Positions 17,381 to 26,468 of a stretch of DNA of 64,000 nt are shown one piece after another. Within the stretch, counting starts at the first letter, position 1, and each line of letters starts with the position of its first letter. The translations under genes were made by a program, and so were the position numbers. This stretch comes from JAFAXD01 sp051985675. Lineage in GTDB: Bacteria; Pseudomonadota; Alphaproteobacteria; Rhizobiales; Xanthobacteraceae. Where the stretch lies: positions 57,388 to 121,387 of the forward strand of contig JBPYFJ010000038.1 of assembly GCA_051985675.1 (NCBI GenBank). The letters are read 5' to 3'. Below the pieces are notes generated by a model, which searched no databases, was not told the DNA's origin, and saw only the letters and a list, made by a program, of their open reading frames with translations.

Positions 17381-18664
17381 TCAAGCGGCGCGCTCGATCT
17401 TCTCTCGTCCGCCCATATACGGCTGCAGCACCTTCGGCACGGCGATCGATCCGTCGGCCTCCTGGTAGTTTTCCATCACCGCGATCAGCGCGCGGCCGAC
17501 CGCGACACCGGAGCCGTTGAGCGTGTGCACGTGGCGCACCGCGCGTCCTTCCCGGGTGCGATAGCGCGCGTTCATGCGGCGGGCCTGGAACTCGCCACAG
17601 ACCGAGCACGAGGAAATTTCGCGATACATGTTTTGGCCGGGCAGCCAGACCTCGATGTCGTAGGTCTTTTGCGACGGAAACCCCATATCGCCGGCGCACA
17701 GCGTCATCACCCGGTAGTGCAGGTCGAGCCGGCGCAACACCTCCTCGGCACACGACAGCATGCGCTCGTGCTCGTCCTTGCTGGTTTCCGGCGTGGCAAT
17801 CGAGACGAGCTCGACCTTGGTGAACTGATGCTGGCGGATCATGCCGCGCGTGTCCTTGCCGGCCGCGCCGGCCTCGGCCCGAAAGCACGGGGTCAGGGCG
17901 GTGAGCCGCATAGGCAATTCGGCTTCGTCCACGATCGACTCGCGCACCAGATTGGTGAGCGGGACTTCGGCGGTCGGGATCAGCCAGTGATCCGTCGTAG
18001 TGCGGAATTGATCCTCCGCAAATTTAGGCAACTGCGCGGTGCCAAACATAACGGCGTCGTGCACCAGCAACGGCGGATTGACCTCCGTATATCCGTGTTC
18101 GCCGGTGTGGAGGTCGAGCATGAACTGCCCGATCGCCCGCTCAAGCCGCGCCAATCCTTGCTTGAGCACCACAAAGCGCGCGCCCGAGAGCTTTGCCGCG
18201 GTCTCAAAATCCATCTGGCCAAGCGCTTCGCCAAGTTCGAAATGCTGCTTGGGCGCGAAGGCGTAGTTTGACTTGGCACCGAAACGGTGATGCTCGACGT
18301 TGTCGTCGGCATCCTCGCCATCGGGCACCTCGTCGAGCGGCAGGTTGGGAATTTCGGCGAGCGCCGTGTCGAGATCTCCGGACACCGCCTTTTCTTCGGA
18401 CTCCATCGCCGGGATGGCGTTCTTTAAGTCCGCGACCTCCGCCATCAGCGCATTCGCGGTTGCCTCGTCCTTCTTGGCCTTCGCCTGCCCGATCTCCTTG
18501 GAGGCTGAATTTCGCCGCGCCTGCGCGGCTTCGAGCTTTTGGATGAGCGCGCGCCGGCGCTCGTCGACGGCGAGCAGGCGTTCGGCGGCCGGCGCAAGGC
18601 CGCGGCGCCCAAGGCCGCGATCGAACGCTGCGGGATTCTCGCGGATCCACTTAATGTCGTGCAT
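17381..18664 (-). CDS. serS: Seryl-tRNA synthetase
   Basis: 427 aa. An N-terminal coiled-coil arm (residues about 30-105, Lys/Glu/Ala-rich) binds the tRNA-Ser long arm. The class II core shows motif 2 (LTPCFRAEAGAAGKDTRG) and motif 3 near the end (LNGSGVAVGRALIAVMENYQ). Charges tRNA-Ser in the cytoplasm. Immediately downstream of tatC (12 bases), a common alphaproteobacterial arrangement. Confidence 0.96.
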   Translation of the reverse strand: MHDIKWIRENPAAFDRGLGRRGLAPAAERLLAVDERRRALIQKLEAAQARRNSASKEIGQAKAKKDEATANALMAEVADLKNAIPAMESEEKAVSGDLDTALAEIPNLPLDEVPDGEDADDNVEHHRFGAKSNYAFAPKQHFELGEALGQMDFETAAKLSGARFVVLKQGLARLERAIGQFMLDLHTGEHGYTEVNPPLLVHDAVMFGTAQLPKFAEDQFRTTTDHWLIPTAEVPLTNLVRESIVDEAELPMRLTALTPCFRAEAGAAGKDTRGMIRQHQFTKVELVSIATPETSKDEHERMLSCAEEVLRRLDLHYRVMTLCAGDMGFPSQKTYDIEVWLPGQNMYREISSCSVCGEFQARRMNARYRTREGRAVRHVHTLNGSGVAVGRALIAVMENYQEADGSIAVPKVLQPYMGGREKIERAA

Positions 18665-18676
18665 GGAACGCCGTGC

Positions 18677-19483
18677 CTATTCCGCCGGCTTGGGGGCCGC
18701 CGCCGCGCTCGCCGCCGCGGCTGCCTTCTTCTCCACGGCGCGCACCGCAAAGATCGATCCCTCATAGAGAACGAGCAGCGGAACCGCGAGCGACATCTGG
18801 CTGAGCACGTCCGGCGGCGTGAGCACGGCGGCGATGATGAAGCAGATGACGATGAAGTAACGGCGCTTCGACTTGAGCTGGTCCGACGTAATGATGCCGG
18901 CGCGGCCGAGCAGGGTCAGGATCACCGGCAGCTGGAACGCGACCCCGAACGCGAAGATCAGGCTCATCACCAGCGACAGATACTCGCCGACCTTGGGAAG
19001 GAGCGCGATCTCGGCGTGCCCGTCGCCGCCCTGCTGCATGCCGAGCGAGAAGCGCACCAGCATCGGCATCACGACGAAGTAGACAAGCGCCGCGCCCATG
19101 ACGAAGAAGATCGGGGTTGCGACCAGGTACGGCAGGAACGCCTGGCGCTCGTTGCGATAGAGGCCGGGCGCGACGAATTTGTAGATCTGCGACGCAACGA
19201 CCGGAAAGGAGATGAACGCCGCGCCGAACATCGCGACCTTGAGCTGGGTCACGAAATATTCCAGCAGTGCGGTGTAGATGAACTTCGAGTGCTCGACGCC
19301 GGCCACCCAAACGAACGGCCAGACCAGCACGTTGTAGATCTGCTTGGCGAAGAAGAAACAGGCGACGAACGCCACCGCAAACGCGATCAGGGCTTTGATC
19401 AGCCGCGCCCGCAGCTCGATCAGATGTTCGAGCAACGGCGCCTTGGTGGCCTCGATTTCCTTTTCTTCTTCTTCGGTTCTCAT
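18677..19483 (-). CDS. tatC: Sec-independent (Tat) translocase subunit TatC
   Basis: 268 aa with six transmembrane segments. The cytoplasmic N-terminal region LLEHLIELRARLIKAL carries the conserved Glu and Arg used in signal-peptide binding, and the first periplasmic loop and FAFGVAFQLPVILTLLGRAG are typical. TatC is the receptor for twin-arginine signal peptides; several such substrates occur at 54.6-59.5 kb in this window. Its ATG overlaps the tatB stop by 4 bases. Confidence 0.96.
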   Translation of the reverse strand: MRTEEEEKEIEATKAPLLEHLIELRARLIKALIAFAVAFVACFFFAKQIYNVLVWPFVWVAGVEHSKFIYTALLEYFVTQLKVAMFGAAFISFPVVASQIYKFVAPGLYRNERQAFLPYLVATPIFFVMGAALVYFVVMPMLVRFSLGMQQGGDGHAEIALLPKVGEYLSLVMSLIFAFGVAFQLPVILTLLGRAGIITSDQLKSKRRYFIVICFIIAAVLTPPDVLSQMSLAVPLLVLYEGSIFAVRAVEKKAAAAASAAAAPKPAE

Positions 19484-19929
19484 GGCGAGCCGCCCCCGGC
19501 TCGCTTCGTGTCCGTAGCCGGTGCGACCGCTTCCGGTTCCGGCGCCGGCTGATCGGGCTGGGCAGCTGGCGCGGCAGAGGTTTCGGTCGTTGCCGGCGCT
19601 GGCGTGGCGGTCTCCGGGTTGGCCGCAGGTGCGGTCTCGGCCGAAGCCGTCGAGGACGCGTCGAACTTTCCGAGGTACTCGGTCGGGTCAAGCGGCTTCG
19701 TCAGCGTGCGCGCCACAGTGTTGAGGTCGTCGGCGTGCTTCTTGAGGTCCTCCATTTCGGCTTCACGCATGGCCTCCCGGAACTGGCTCTGAAACTCGGC
19801 CGCCATCCCGCGGATTTTTCCCATCCAGTGTCCGACGTTGCGCAGGACGCCGGGCAATTCCTTCGGGCCGATCGCGATGAGCGCGACCACAGCGATCACG
19901 AGGAGCTCGCTCCACCCGATATCAAACAT
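19480..19929 (-). CDS. tatB: Tat translocase subunit TatB
   Basis: 149 aa from the ATG at 19929 (MFDIGWSELLVIAVVALIAIGP), the canonical TatB start. The membrane helix ends in GPKELP, followed by an amphipathic helix, and then a long Pro/Ala/Glu low-complexity tail of about 75 residues. TatB forms the receptor with TatC. The gene lies between tatA and tatC in one operon. Confidence 0.94.
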   Translation of the reverse strand: MFDIGWSELLVIAVVALIAIGPKELPGVLRNVGHWMGKIRGMAAEFQSQFREAMREAEMEDLKKHADDLNTVARTLTKPLDPTEYLGKFDASSTASAETAPAANPETATPAPATTETSAAPAAQPDQPAPEPEAVAPATDTKRAGGGSP

Positions 19930-20054
19930 CTTAAAACTCCAAGGGGCGCCCAACCCCGCGGCCGGCGCCCCCTGTCGATACTCTCGCGTGCGTCAACGGG
20001 CGGCAGACACAGCCCTGTGGGCGAGCGCGCTTACGGGCGACGATGCATTGTCGG

Positions 20055-20318
20055 CTAGACGTTGCTGCCCTCGGCCTTCTCTTCGGTCTGCGCGCGCGTT
20101 TTGAGGCTGGGCTCACCCGGTTGATGGTCGATCGTCTTGTGCGCGAGGCTCGGCTCGGGCGCCGCCGACTTTGCGGTGTCGTCCTCGGCCATGCCTTTCT
20201 TGAAGGCCTTGATACCCTGCGCGACATCGCCCATCAGCTCGGAAATCTTGCCGCGCCCAAACAGCAGCAGCACCACCCCGATCACGATGATCCAGTGCCA
20301 AATACTCAGGCCACCCAT
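20055..20318 (-). CDS. tatA: Tat translocase subunit TatA
   Basis: 87 aa from the ATG at 20318 (MGGLSIWHWIIVIGVVLLLFG). A single membrane helix is followed by the FG-RGKISELMGDVAQGIKAFKKGM amphipathic helix that is diagnostic for TatA. The C-terminus is charged and variable. TatA oligomers form the transport path. First of tatABC; 125 bases separate it from tatB, longer than is usual. Confidence 0.93.
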   Translation of the reverse strand: MGGLSIWHWIIVIGVVLLLFGRGKISELMGDVAQGIKAFKKGMAEDDTAKSAAPEPSLAHKTIDHQPGEPSLKTRAQTEEKAEGSNV

Positions 20319-20447
20319 TGGCTTATCCTCCGCCCCCGGATCGCGCGCCGCGCGCAATCCCGCCGGGGCTTTGCGCTGAACCTAGGCGCCGGGAACGGCA
20401 AAAACAAGGACCAGCGCGGCGCGGAACGCGCTGCCAATCCGCGCAGG

Positions 20448-21161
20448 CTAATCCTGCGATGAGTCCTCGGACGCGGGTCGCGGGGCCAGCCCGATATCGA
20501 GGTCGCCGTCCTCCAACGGGTCCTCGTCCTCGCGCAGCGCCGGATCGTCGGACGGCGCCGGCACGCTGAAACCCGCGGGCAGGTTGCCGTCGAACAGGCC
20601 GGCACCCTTGAGCTCGTCGAGGCCGGGAAGATCCGACAGGGTCTCCAGGCCGAAATGCGAGAGGAACGCCTCGTTGGTGCTGTAGGTAATCGGCCGGCCC
20701 GGCGCCTTGCGGCGCCCCCGCGGACGGATCCAGCCGACCTCGAGCAGCACGTCGAGCGTCCCCTTGGCGGCGGTGACACCGCGGATTTCCTCGATCTCGG
20801 CGCGGGTCACCGGCTGATGGTAGGCAACGATCGCCAGCGTCTCGAGCGCGGCACGCGACAGCTTCTTCGGTTGGATCGCCTCGTGCGTCAGCAGCCAGGC
20901 CAGATCGTTGGCGGTGCGGAACGCCCACTTGTTGCCGATGCGGACCAGATTGACGCCGCGCGGCGCGTACTCGGTCTGCAGCCGGCGCAGTGCCGATCGC
21001 ACGTCGGTCCCGGGTGGCAGGCGCGCGGCGAGCGTCTTCTCATCGAGCGGCTCGCCGGCCGCAAACAGCAGCGCTTCGAGCAGGCGCAACTCCTCGGGTC
21101 GCGCGTCGGCGTCCACCACGTCCTCCTCGATGTGGGTGAGTTCCTCAGCCAAACTCGACAT
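20448..21161 (-). CDS. scpB: Segregation and condensation protein ScpB
   Basis: 237 aa from the ATG at 21161 (MSSLAEELTHIEEDVV); the open frame continues upstream into scpA sequence but is not coding there. Two winged-helix domains are visible: LRLLEALLFAAGEPLDEKTLA and LSRAALETLAIVAYHQPVTRAEIEEIRG, the second being a hallmark. An acidic tail follows. ScpB binds ScpA and SMC to organise the chromosome. The stop of scpA lies 21 bases upstream. Confidence 0.94.
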   Translation of the reverse strand: MSSLAEELTHIEEDVVDADARPEELRLLEALLFAAGEPLDEKTLAARLPPGTDVRSALRRLQTEYAPRGVNLVRIGNKWAFRTANDLAWLLTHEAIQPKKLSRAALETLAIVAYHQPVTRAEIEEIRGVTAAKGTLDVLLEVGWIRPRGRRKAPGRPITYSTNEAFLSHFGLETLSDLPGLDELKGAGLFDGNLPAGFSVPAPSDDPALREDEDPLEDGDLDIGLAPRPASEDSSQD

Positions 21162-21181
21162 CCTTGTGCCCTTCCCCAATG

Positions 21182-21997
21182 TCAACTCGTTGCCCCACCA
21201 GAGCCCGGCTCGCCGCGCCGACGCACATAAACGGGGGCGAAAGCCTCGTCCTGATGAATTTCCAATTGACCCTCGCGTGCCATTTCCAGGGTCGCCGCAA
21301 AGCTTGACGCCAGGACGGTCGCGCGCATCGAGGGTTCGACCACATACGCGATCAAGTACTGGTCGATCGCCGTCCAGTCCGTCGACATCTGGATCAGCCG
21401 TTCCAGCGTTGCGCGGGCTTCGGCAAGTGACCACACCTTGCGGCTCGTAAGCCGAACGCGCGCCAGCGCATGTTTCTGACGCTCGTTCGCATAAGCGGTC
21501 AGCAGATCGTAGAGGGTCGCCGACCATTGCGGCCGCTTGATCTCGTTGATCGGCTCCGGCGCGCCGCGTTCGAACACGTCACGGCCGAGCTGCGGTCGTT
21601 CGGTCAGGCGCTTGGCCGCAATCCGGATTGCCTCCAGCCGCTTGAGCCGCAGCGCCAGCGCATTGGCCAAGTCGGCCGCGCTCTCTCCCGCCGCTCCCGG
21701 CGGTTCCGGCAGCAGCAGGCGCGACTTGAGATAAGCCAGCCACGCCGCCATCACCAGATAGTCGGCCGCCAGTTCCAGCCGCAGCCGTCGCGCCTCCTCG
21801 ATGAACGCGAGGTACTGATTGGCCAGCGCCAAAATCGAGATTTTCGCAAGATCGACCTTCTGCTCGCGGGCGAGCCCCAGCAGCAGGTCGAGCGGTCCCT
21901 CGAAGCCCTCCACATCGACGATGAGCGCCGGCTCGTCCGCGGCTCGTTCGGGATCGGGAGCGAATGCCGTGATCTGGGCGCCGTGGGTGTCGGTCAT
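21182..21997 (-). CDS. scpA: Segregation and condensation protein ScpA
   Basis: 271 aa. The N-terminal SMC-binding part shows FEGPLDLLLGLAREQKVDLAKI, diagnostic for ScpA, and the C-terminal winged-helix kleisin end is at about residues 190-260 (VLASSFAATLEMAREGQLEIHQDEAFAPV). ScpA is the kleisin that bridges SMC heads. It is co-directional with nagZ upstream (35 bases between) and scpB downstream, the standard order. Confidence 0.95.
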   Translation of the reverse strand: MTDTHGAQITAFAPDPERAADEPALIVDVEGFEGPLDLLLGLAREQKVDLAKISILALANQYLAFIEEARRLRLELAADYLVMAAWLAYLKSRLLLPEPPGAAGESAADLANALALRLKRLEAIRIAAKRLTERPQLGRDVFERGAPEPINEIKRPQWSATLYDLLTAYANERQKHALARVRLTSRKVWSLAEARATLERLIQMSTDWTAIDQYLIAYVVEPSMRATVLASSFAATLEMAREGQLEIHQDEAFAPVYVRRRGEPGSGGATS

Positions 21998-22032
21998 GGT
22001 CTTGTGTTCTTCGTGTCCGCGTCGACGGAGGT

Positions 22033-23076
22033 TCAGGACGTGGCCGTCGGGTCTGCACCACTTAGCAACGAACGCTGGTCCAACAGGCGCGCAAATTCGG
22101 CCCGCGCCGCCGCGAGATCAATGGCGCAGGCGGGCCGCCGGGCCGCCAGCGCCGCTGCCGCGCGCCGTTCGGCCGCTCCGGTCAGTTCTAAACTCTTCTC
22201 CGCAACTTCCTGCATCTCTTCAATTTTTCCATTGCAATGAAGCACGACATCGCAGCCGGCGGCGAGCGCTGCGGCGGTTCGCTCCGCAATCGAGCCCGCC
22301 AGCGCGCCCATTGACACATCGTCGCTCATGAGCAGGCCGTCAAACCCGATGAAGCCGCGAATCACATTGGCAATCATAGTCTTCGACGTGGTGGCGGGAA
22401 GCGTATCGACGGCCGTAAACACAACATGCGCGGTCATCGCCATGGGCAGCGCGGCCAGCGCCCGGAACGGAGCGAAATCCGTCGTCTCTAGGGTCGGACG
22501 GTCGGTGCGCACAATCGGCAGGCTTTTGTGGCTGTCCGCAGTGGCCCGGCCATGACCGGGGATGTGCTTGAGGACCGGCAATACGCCACCCTCCAGCAGG
22601 CCAGCGGCAATCGCAGCCGCGATCGCGGCGACCTTGTCGGGGCTCGTCCCGTAGGCGCGGTCCCCGATGACCGCATCCGCGCCGGGCAGCCGCAGGTCGG
22701 CGAGCGGCAGGCAGTCGACCGTGATGCCCAGCGCCGCAAGATCGGCAGCAATCAGCCGCGCACCAAGTTTCGCGGCTGCGATCCCGGCCGCCGGGTCTTG
22801 GTCATAGAGCTCGCCAAAGACCGCGCCCGCCGGATAGGCGGGCCAATGCGGCGGGGCCAGCCGTTGCACCCGCCCGCCTTCCTGATCGATCAGGACCGGG
22901 GCATCCTGGCGCCCCACGCACGCCCTGAAATCATCAATGACGTGCGCGACCTGCTCCGGGTTATCGATATTCCTCTTGAACAAGATGAGGCCCCAGGGAT
23001 CGGCCTCGCGAAGAAATCGCCGCTCCGTCGGTGAGACCGAGATACCGCTCAGGCCGGTGATGAAGGCGCGCGCCAT
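22033..23076 (-). CDS. nagZ: Beta-N-acetylhexosaminidase NagZ
   Basis: 347 aa, glycoside hydrolase family 3. The catalytic loop KHIPGHGRATADSHKSLP (residues about 170-187) carries the His/Asp acid-base pair, and LLMSDDVSMGAL has the nucleophile Asp. NagZ removes GlcNAc from recycled peptidoglycan fragments in the cytoplasm. Placed between the SPOR protein and scpA, a conserved alphaproteobacterial setting. Confidence 0.93.
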   Translation of the reverse strand: MARAFITGLSGISVSPTERRFLREADPWGLILFKRNIDNPEQVAHVIDDFRACVGRQDAPVLIDQEGGRVQRLAPPHWPAYPAGAVFGELYDQDPAAGIAAAKLGARLIAADLAALGITVDCLPLADLRLPGADAVIGDRAYGTSPDKVAAIAAAIAAGLLEGGVLPVLKHIPGHGRATADSHKSLPIVRTDRPTLETTDFAPFRALAALPMAMTAHVVFTAVDTLPATTSKTMIANVIRGFIGFDGLLMSDDVSMGALAGSIAERTAAALAAGCDVVLHCNGKIEEMQEVAEKSLELTGAAERRAAAALAARRPACAIDLAAARAEFARLLDQRSLLSGADPTATS

Positions 23077-23167
23077 GGGGTCGGCCGTCGCTACCGCGGT
23101 CGGCAGCGGATTAAGGGCTGCAGGTCAGCTTGGTCCCGGCAGTTCAGGCGCGGACGCGCGCCTGCTG

Positions 23168-24556
23168 TTACGGCACGAAGCACTTGGCTCCGGCGGACTT
23201 GAGTTGCTGGCAAACCTGCACAGCATCATCGCGCGATGTGAACCCGCCGATCTGGGCCGCGTACATCGTCGGCTTGTCGGCCGATTTACGCTCGCGGACC
23301 TGCCGCTGACGTCCACCGAGCAGTTCGGCGTACTTCGATTGCGCGGATCGCAAAGAAGCTTCCGCCTCCTCCCGCGTATTCGAAGCAGATAGCTGCACCA
23401 CGTAGTGGGTCGCAGCGTGCGCCGGCGGAGCCGGCCGGGTCTGCGTCTCGGGCGCGAGCGCCATCGGGGCGTTCGGGTCGACTTGCGGCGCCGCCGCGCG
23501 CGGGCCCGGCGTGCGGGCCGCAACCGCGCCTGCGCCGGCGGCCGGCGAAGGCGCCGGGGGCGTTGCCTGTTGGGCGCCGGGAGAAATCGTCACGGTCTTG
23601 ACCGGCCGCGGGTCAGTCACGGTCAGCGGCCGCGCTCCCGCGGACGGCGATGGTGCGGCCTGCGGCGCCGGCCACGCGGCGGCCGCCTGCCCTTGCGGCG
23701 CGGGTGACTTGACATCGAGCGGTTGTTCCTCGCGTGGAACCATGCGTTCGTTTTGACCGCGATCGGCGAGCCGGTCAAAGATCTGCTTGTTGTTGCTCGC
23801 GTCGCTCGGCGCCGCTGCGATCTTGGTCGGCGTCGTATCGGCCTTGATCACAGGCGGCGTTCCCGGCGCTCCGCCGCTGAACACGGTCCGAAACGCGTAG
23901 GCACCCGCCGTACCGATCACCGCCAGCCCGAGCACGAGCCCGACAGTGATCAGCTTGCCGCGCCGCGCGGGCGGGCTCTCCAGCCGCTCATAGGAAGCGT
24001 ACTCATCGTCGGCGTATTGTTCGTCGGCATATTCCCCGTCGGCATACTGAGCACGCGCATAGTGCTCGTCGGCGTATTGATCCTCGGCGTATTGGTCGTG
24101 CGCATATTGGCCGTCGGCATACTGCTGCGGCTGCGCTGCACGATCGTCGTCCGCGTAATAAGCCCCATCGACATGCGGCGCCCCCTCGTAGGCGCCCTGC
24201 TCGCCGGTCTGCCACTCCTCGCCCCGGCCTTCGACGTAGGCCTGCTGCGCGTCGTGTTCCTCGCCGTAGCCGTCATCGGCGAGCGGCGGTGCGTGCAGGT
24301 GGTGAGTTGAAGCGTCCGGCATCGACCGGTCACGGGTGTCCCATGGATCGCGGCCGGGGTGCGCCGTGGTGTGCCGCTCCTCCGTGGGATCGACGTCGCC
24401 GACCAGGCGGGCGAGTTCCGCCAACGGGTCGTCGCTGTGTGCGTTGATCAAGTCGCTGCCGGACTCGTGTCCTGGATCGAAGGCGTTGTCGTCGCTCGAC
24501 GGGCGGCTCCGCGGGAACACGGGATTTGTCCGATACCGCAAACTATTGTCGGCCAT
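23168..24556 (-). CDS. SPOR-domain membrane protein with Tyr/Ala-rich cytoplasmic repeats
   Basis: 462 aa. Residues about 1-195 are cytoplasmic and acidic, with eight or so imperfect units of the type QYADxQYA around residues 130-185. A membrane helix follows at about 200-225 (LITVGLVLGLAVIGTAGAY), then a Pro/Ala linker, and a SPOR domain over about the last 80 residues (THYVVQLSASNTREEAEASL ... AAQIGGFTSRDDAVQVCQQL). SPOR domains bind denuded glycan at the septum, so a cell-division role is likely. Same strand and order as argS and nagZ. Confidence 0.88.
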   Translation of the reverse strand: MADNSLRYRTNPVFPRSRPSSDDNAFDPGHESGSDLINAHSDDPLAELARLVGDVDPTEERHTTAHPGRDPWDTRDRSMPDASTHHLHAPPLADDGYGEEHDAQQAYVEGRGEEWQTGEQGAYEGAPHVDGAYYADDDRAAQPQQYADGQYAHDQYAEDQYADEHYARAQYADGEYADEQYADDEYASYERLESPPARRGKLITVGLVLGLAVIGTAGAYAFRTVFSGGAPGTPPVIKADTTPTKIAAAPSDASNNKQIFDRLADRGQNERMVPREEQPLDVKSPAPQGQAAAAWPAPQAAPSPSAGARPLTVTDPRPVKTVTISPGAQQATPPAPSPAAGAGAVAARTPGPRAAAPQVDPNAPMALAPETQTRPAPPAHAATHYVVQLSASNTREEAEASLRSAQSKYAELLGGRQRQVRERKSADKPTMYAAQIGGFTSRDDAVQVCQQLKSAGAKCFVP

Positions 24557-24632
24557 CCAGATCCTGCCATTTCTGAGTGCGATGTCGTGTGATCGCAGCC
24601 ACCGGCCGTGTTCAGCCTACCGGAATCGATTC

Positions 24633-26456
24633 CTAGCGCATTTCGTCCGGAGCTTCCACGCCGAGCAACCCCAACCCCACGGCGAGCACGTTTACCACGC
24701 CGGCAACCAGCGCCAAGCGAGCCAGCGTCATAGTGGGATCATTCTGCATAATGAAGCGTAAATGAGGCGAATTAAATCCTCGGGTCCACTGGATATGGAA
24801 CTCACTGGCCAATTCATAGAGGAAAAATGCGATTCGGTGAGGCTCGTGGATGAGCGCGGCGGCCTCGATCACCCTGGGAAATTGGGCAATCTTGCGCATC
24901 AGCGCGAGCTCGGCCGGATCGTCCAGGCGGTCGAGATCGGCGGTCGCCAAAAGGCGTGCCCGCGCTTGCGGGTCGGCCGGCAGGTCGAGCACCTCACGGG
25001 CGTTGCGGAACACCGACTGGCCGCGGGCGTGGCCGTACTGCACGTAGAACACCGGGTTGTCGCGTGACTGTTCGATCACCTTGGCGAGGTCGAAGTCGAG
25101 CGCGGCGTCGTTCTTGCGATAAAGCATCATGAAGCGGACGGCGTCGCGTCCTACCTCGTCGACGACCTCGCGCAGCGTGACGAAATCCCCGGCCCGCTTC
25201 GACATCCTGATCGGCTCGCCTGCGCGCAGCAGCCGAACCAGCTGAACGATCTTCACGTCGAGCGCCGCCTGGTCATGACTGACGGCCCTGACCGCCGCGT
25301 TGACGCGCTTGATGTAGCCCCCGTGATCGGCGCCCCACACGTCGATCAGATCGCGGAACCCGCGATCGAACTTCGCCTTGTGATAGGCGATGTCAGAGGC
25401 GAAATAGGTATAGCTCCCGTCGGATTTTTTCAGGGGCCGATCGACATCGTCGCCAAACGCCGTCGCACGGAAGAGCGTCTGCTCGCGATCCTCCCAATCC
25501 TCGACCGGGGCGCCTTTGGGGGGCGGCAAGCGCCCCTCGTAGACGTGGCCCTCGCGGCGAAGCTGCGCGATCGTCTCAGCCACGCGGTCGCCTTGCGCAC
25601 CCTCGATCAGCGAGCGTTCGGAGAAAAAAACATCGTGCCGGACGTTGAGCGCGGCAAGGTCATCGCGGATCCCGTCCATCATCATTGTAATCGTGCGCGA
25701 GCGCACCGCCGGCAGCCACGCGCTCTCGGGCTGCCCTTTGAGGCGATCGCCAAACTCGGCGGCAAGCGCCGCTCCAACCGGCTTGAGGTAATCGCCCGGA
25801 TAGAGGCCTTCGGGAATTGCACCGATATCCTCGCCCAGGGCCTCGCGGTACCGCAGAAACGCGGACCGCGCGAGCGCATCGACCTGTGCGCCGGCATCGT
25901 TGATGTAGTACTCGCGCGTCACCGCGAACCCGGTGAACGTCAGGAGATTGGCCAATGCATCGCCGAACACGGTGCCGCGCGTATGCCCGACGTGCATGGG
26001 GCCGGTCGGATTGGCCGAGACATATTCGACGTTGACGGGGCGGCCTTCGCCGATGCGGCTGCGGCCATAGTCCGCACCTGACAGGATGGCGGCGCGCAGC
26101 GCCGACGCCCAGGCCTGCGGCTTGAGCGTCAGGTTGATGAAGCCGGGCCCCGCAACGTCGACCTTTGCGACCAGCGCATCGGCGCGCAGACGTTCCGCAA
26201 CGGCTTCGGCGAGCTCGCGCGGTTTACGACCAGCGTCCTTGGCCAGCACCATGGCGCTATTGGTCGCAACATCGCCGTGCGTCGGATCGCGCGGCGGTTC
26301 AACGACGACGCGCGACTGATCGATGCCGGCCGGCAGCACGCCCTCGGCGATCAACGCGTTGTTGGCGGCCTTGACCTTGTCCAGAACGATCTTAAACACG
26401 TCGCCATCGTCCGGACGCACCGTCGCTGCGCCGCGAGCTTCATCTCTGGTCGTCAT
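24633..26456 (-). CDS. argS: Arginyl-tRNA synthetase
   Basis: 607 aa, class I. The HIGH-like signature is in SANPTGPMHVGHTRG (residues about 149-163), followed by YINDAGAQVD typical of ArgS. The KMSKS region reads RMSKRAGDF, acceptable for this enzyme. The C-terminal anticodon-binding domain ends GVLGVEAPDEMR-like. Charges tRNA-Arg in the cytoplasm. It starts 12 bases after the dgt stop. Confidence 0.96.
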   Translation of the reverse strand: MTTRDEARGAATVRPDDGDVFKIVLDKVKAANNALIAEGVLPAGIDQSRVVVEPPRDPTHGDVATNSAMVLAKDAGRKPRELAEAVAERLRADALVAKVDVAGPGFINLTLKPQAWASALRAAILSGADYGRSRIGEGRPVNVEYVSANPTGPMHVGHTRGTVFGDALANLLTFTGFAVTREYYINDAGAQVDALARSAFLRYREALGEDIGAIPEGLYPGDYLKPVGAALAAEFGDRLKGQPESAWLPAVRSRTITMMMDGIRDDLAALNVRHDVFFSERSLIEGAQGDRVAETIAQLRREGHVYEGRLPPPKGAPVEDWEDREQTLFRATAFGDDVDRPLKKSDGSYTYFASDIAYHKAKFDRGFRDLIDVWGADHGGYIKRVNAAVRAVSHDQAALDVKIVQLVRLLRAGEPIRMSKRAGDFVTLREVVDEVGRDAVRFMMLYRKNDAALDFDLAKVIEQSRDNPVFYVQYGHARGQSVFRNAREVLDLPADPQARARLLATADLDRLDDPAELALMRKIAQFPRVIEAAALIHEPHRIAFFLYELASEFHIQWTRGFNSPHLRFIMQNDPTMTLARLALVAGVVNVLAVGLGLLGVEAPDEMR

Positions 26457-26468
26457 CAGCGGCGCGGC

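Noticed and set aside
24003..24215. Possible CRISPR-like repeats in the QYADxQYA region
   Set aside because: The DNA repeats are short, in frame and encode the SPOR protein tract; there are no constant repeats with unique spacers.
23405..24310. Long plus-strand open frames opposite the SPOR gene
   Set aside because: They mirror the high-GC codon pattern of the minus-strand gene, show biased low-complexity residues and no motifs; shadows of a real gene.
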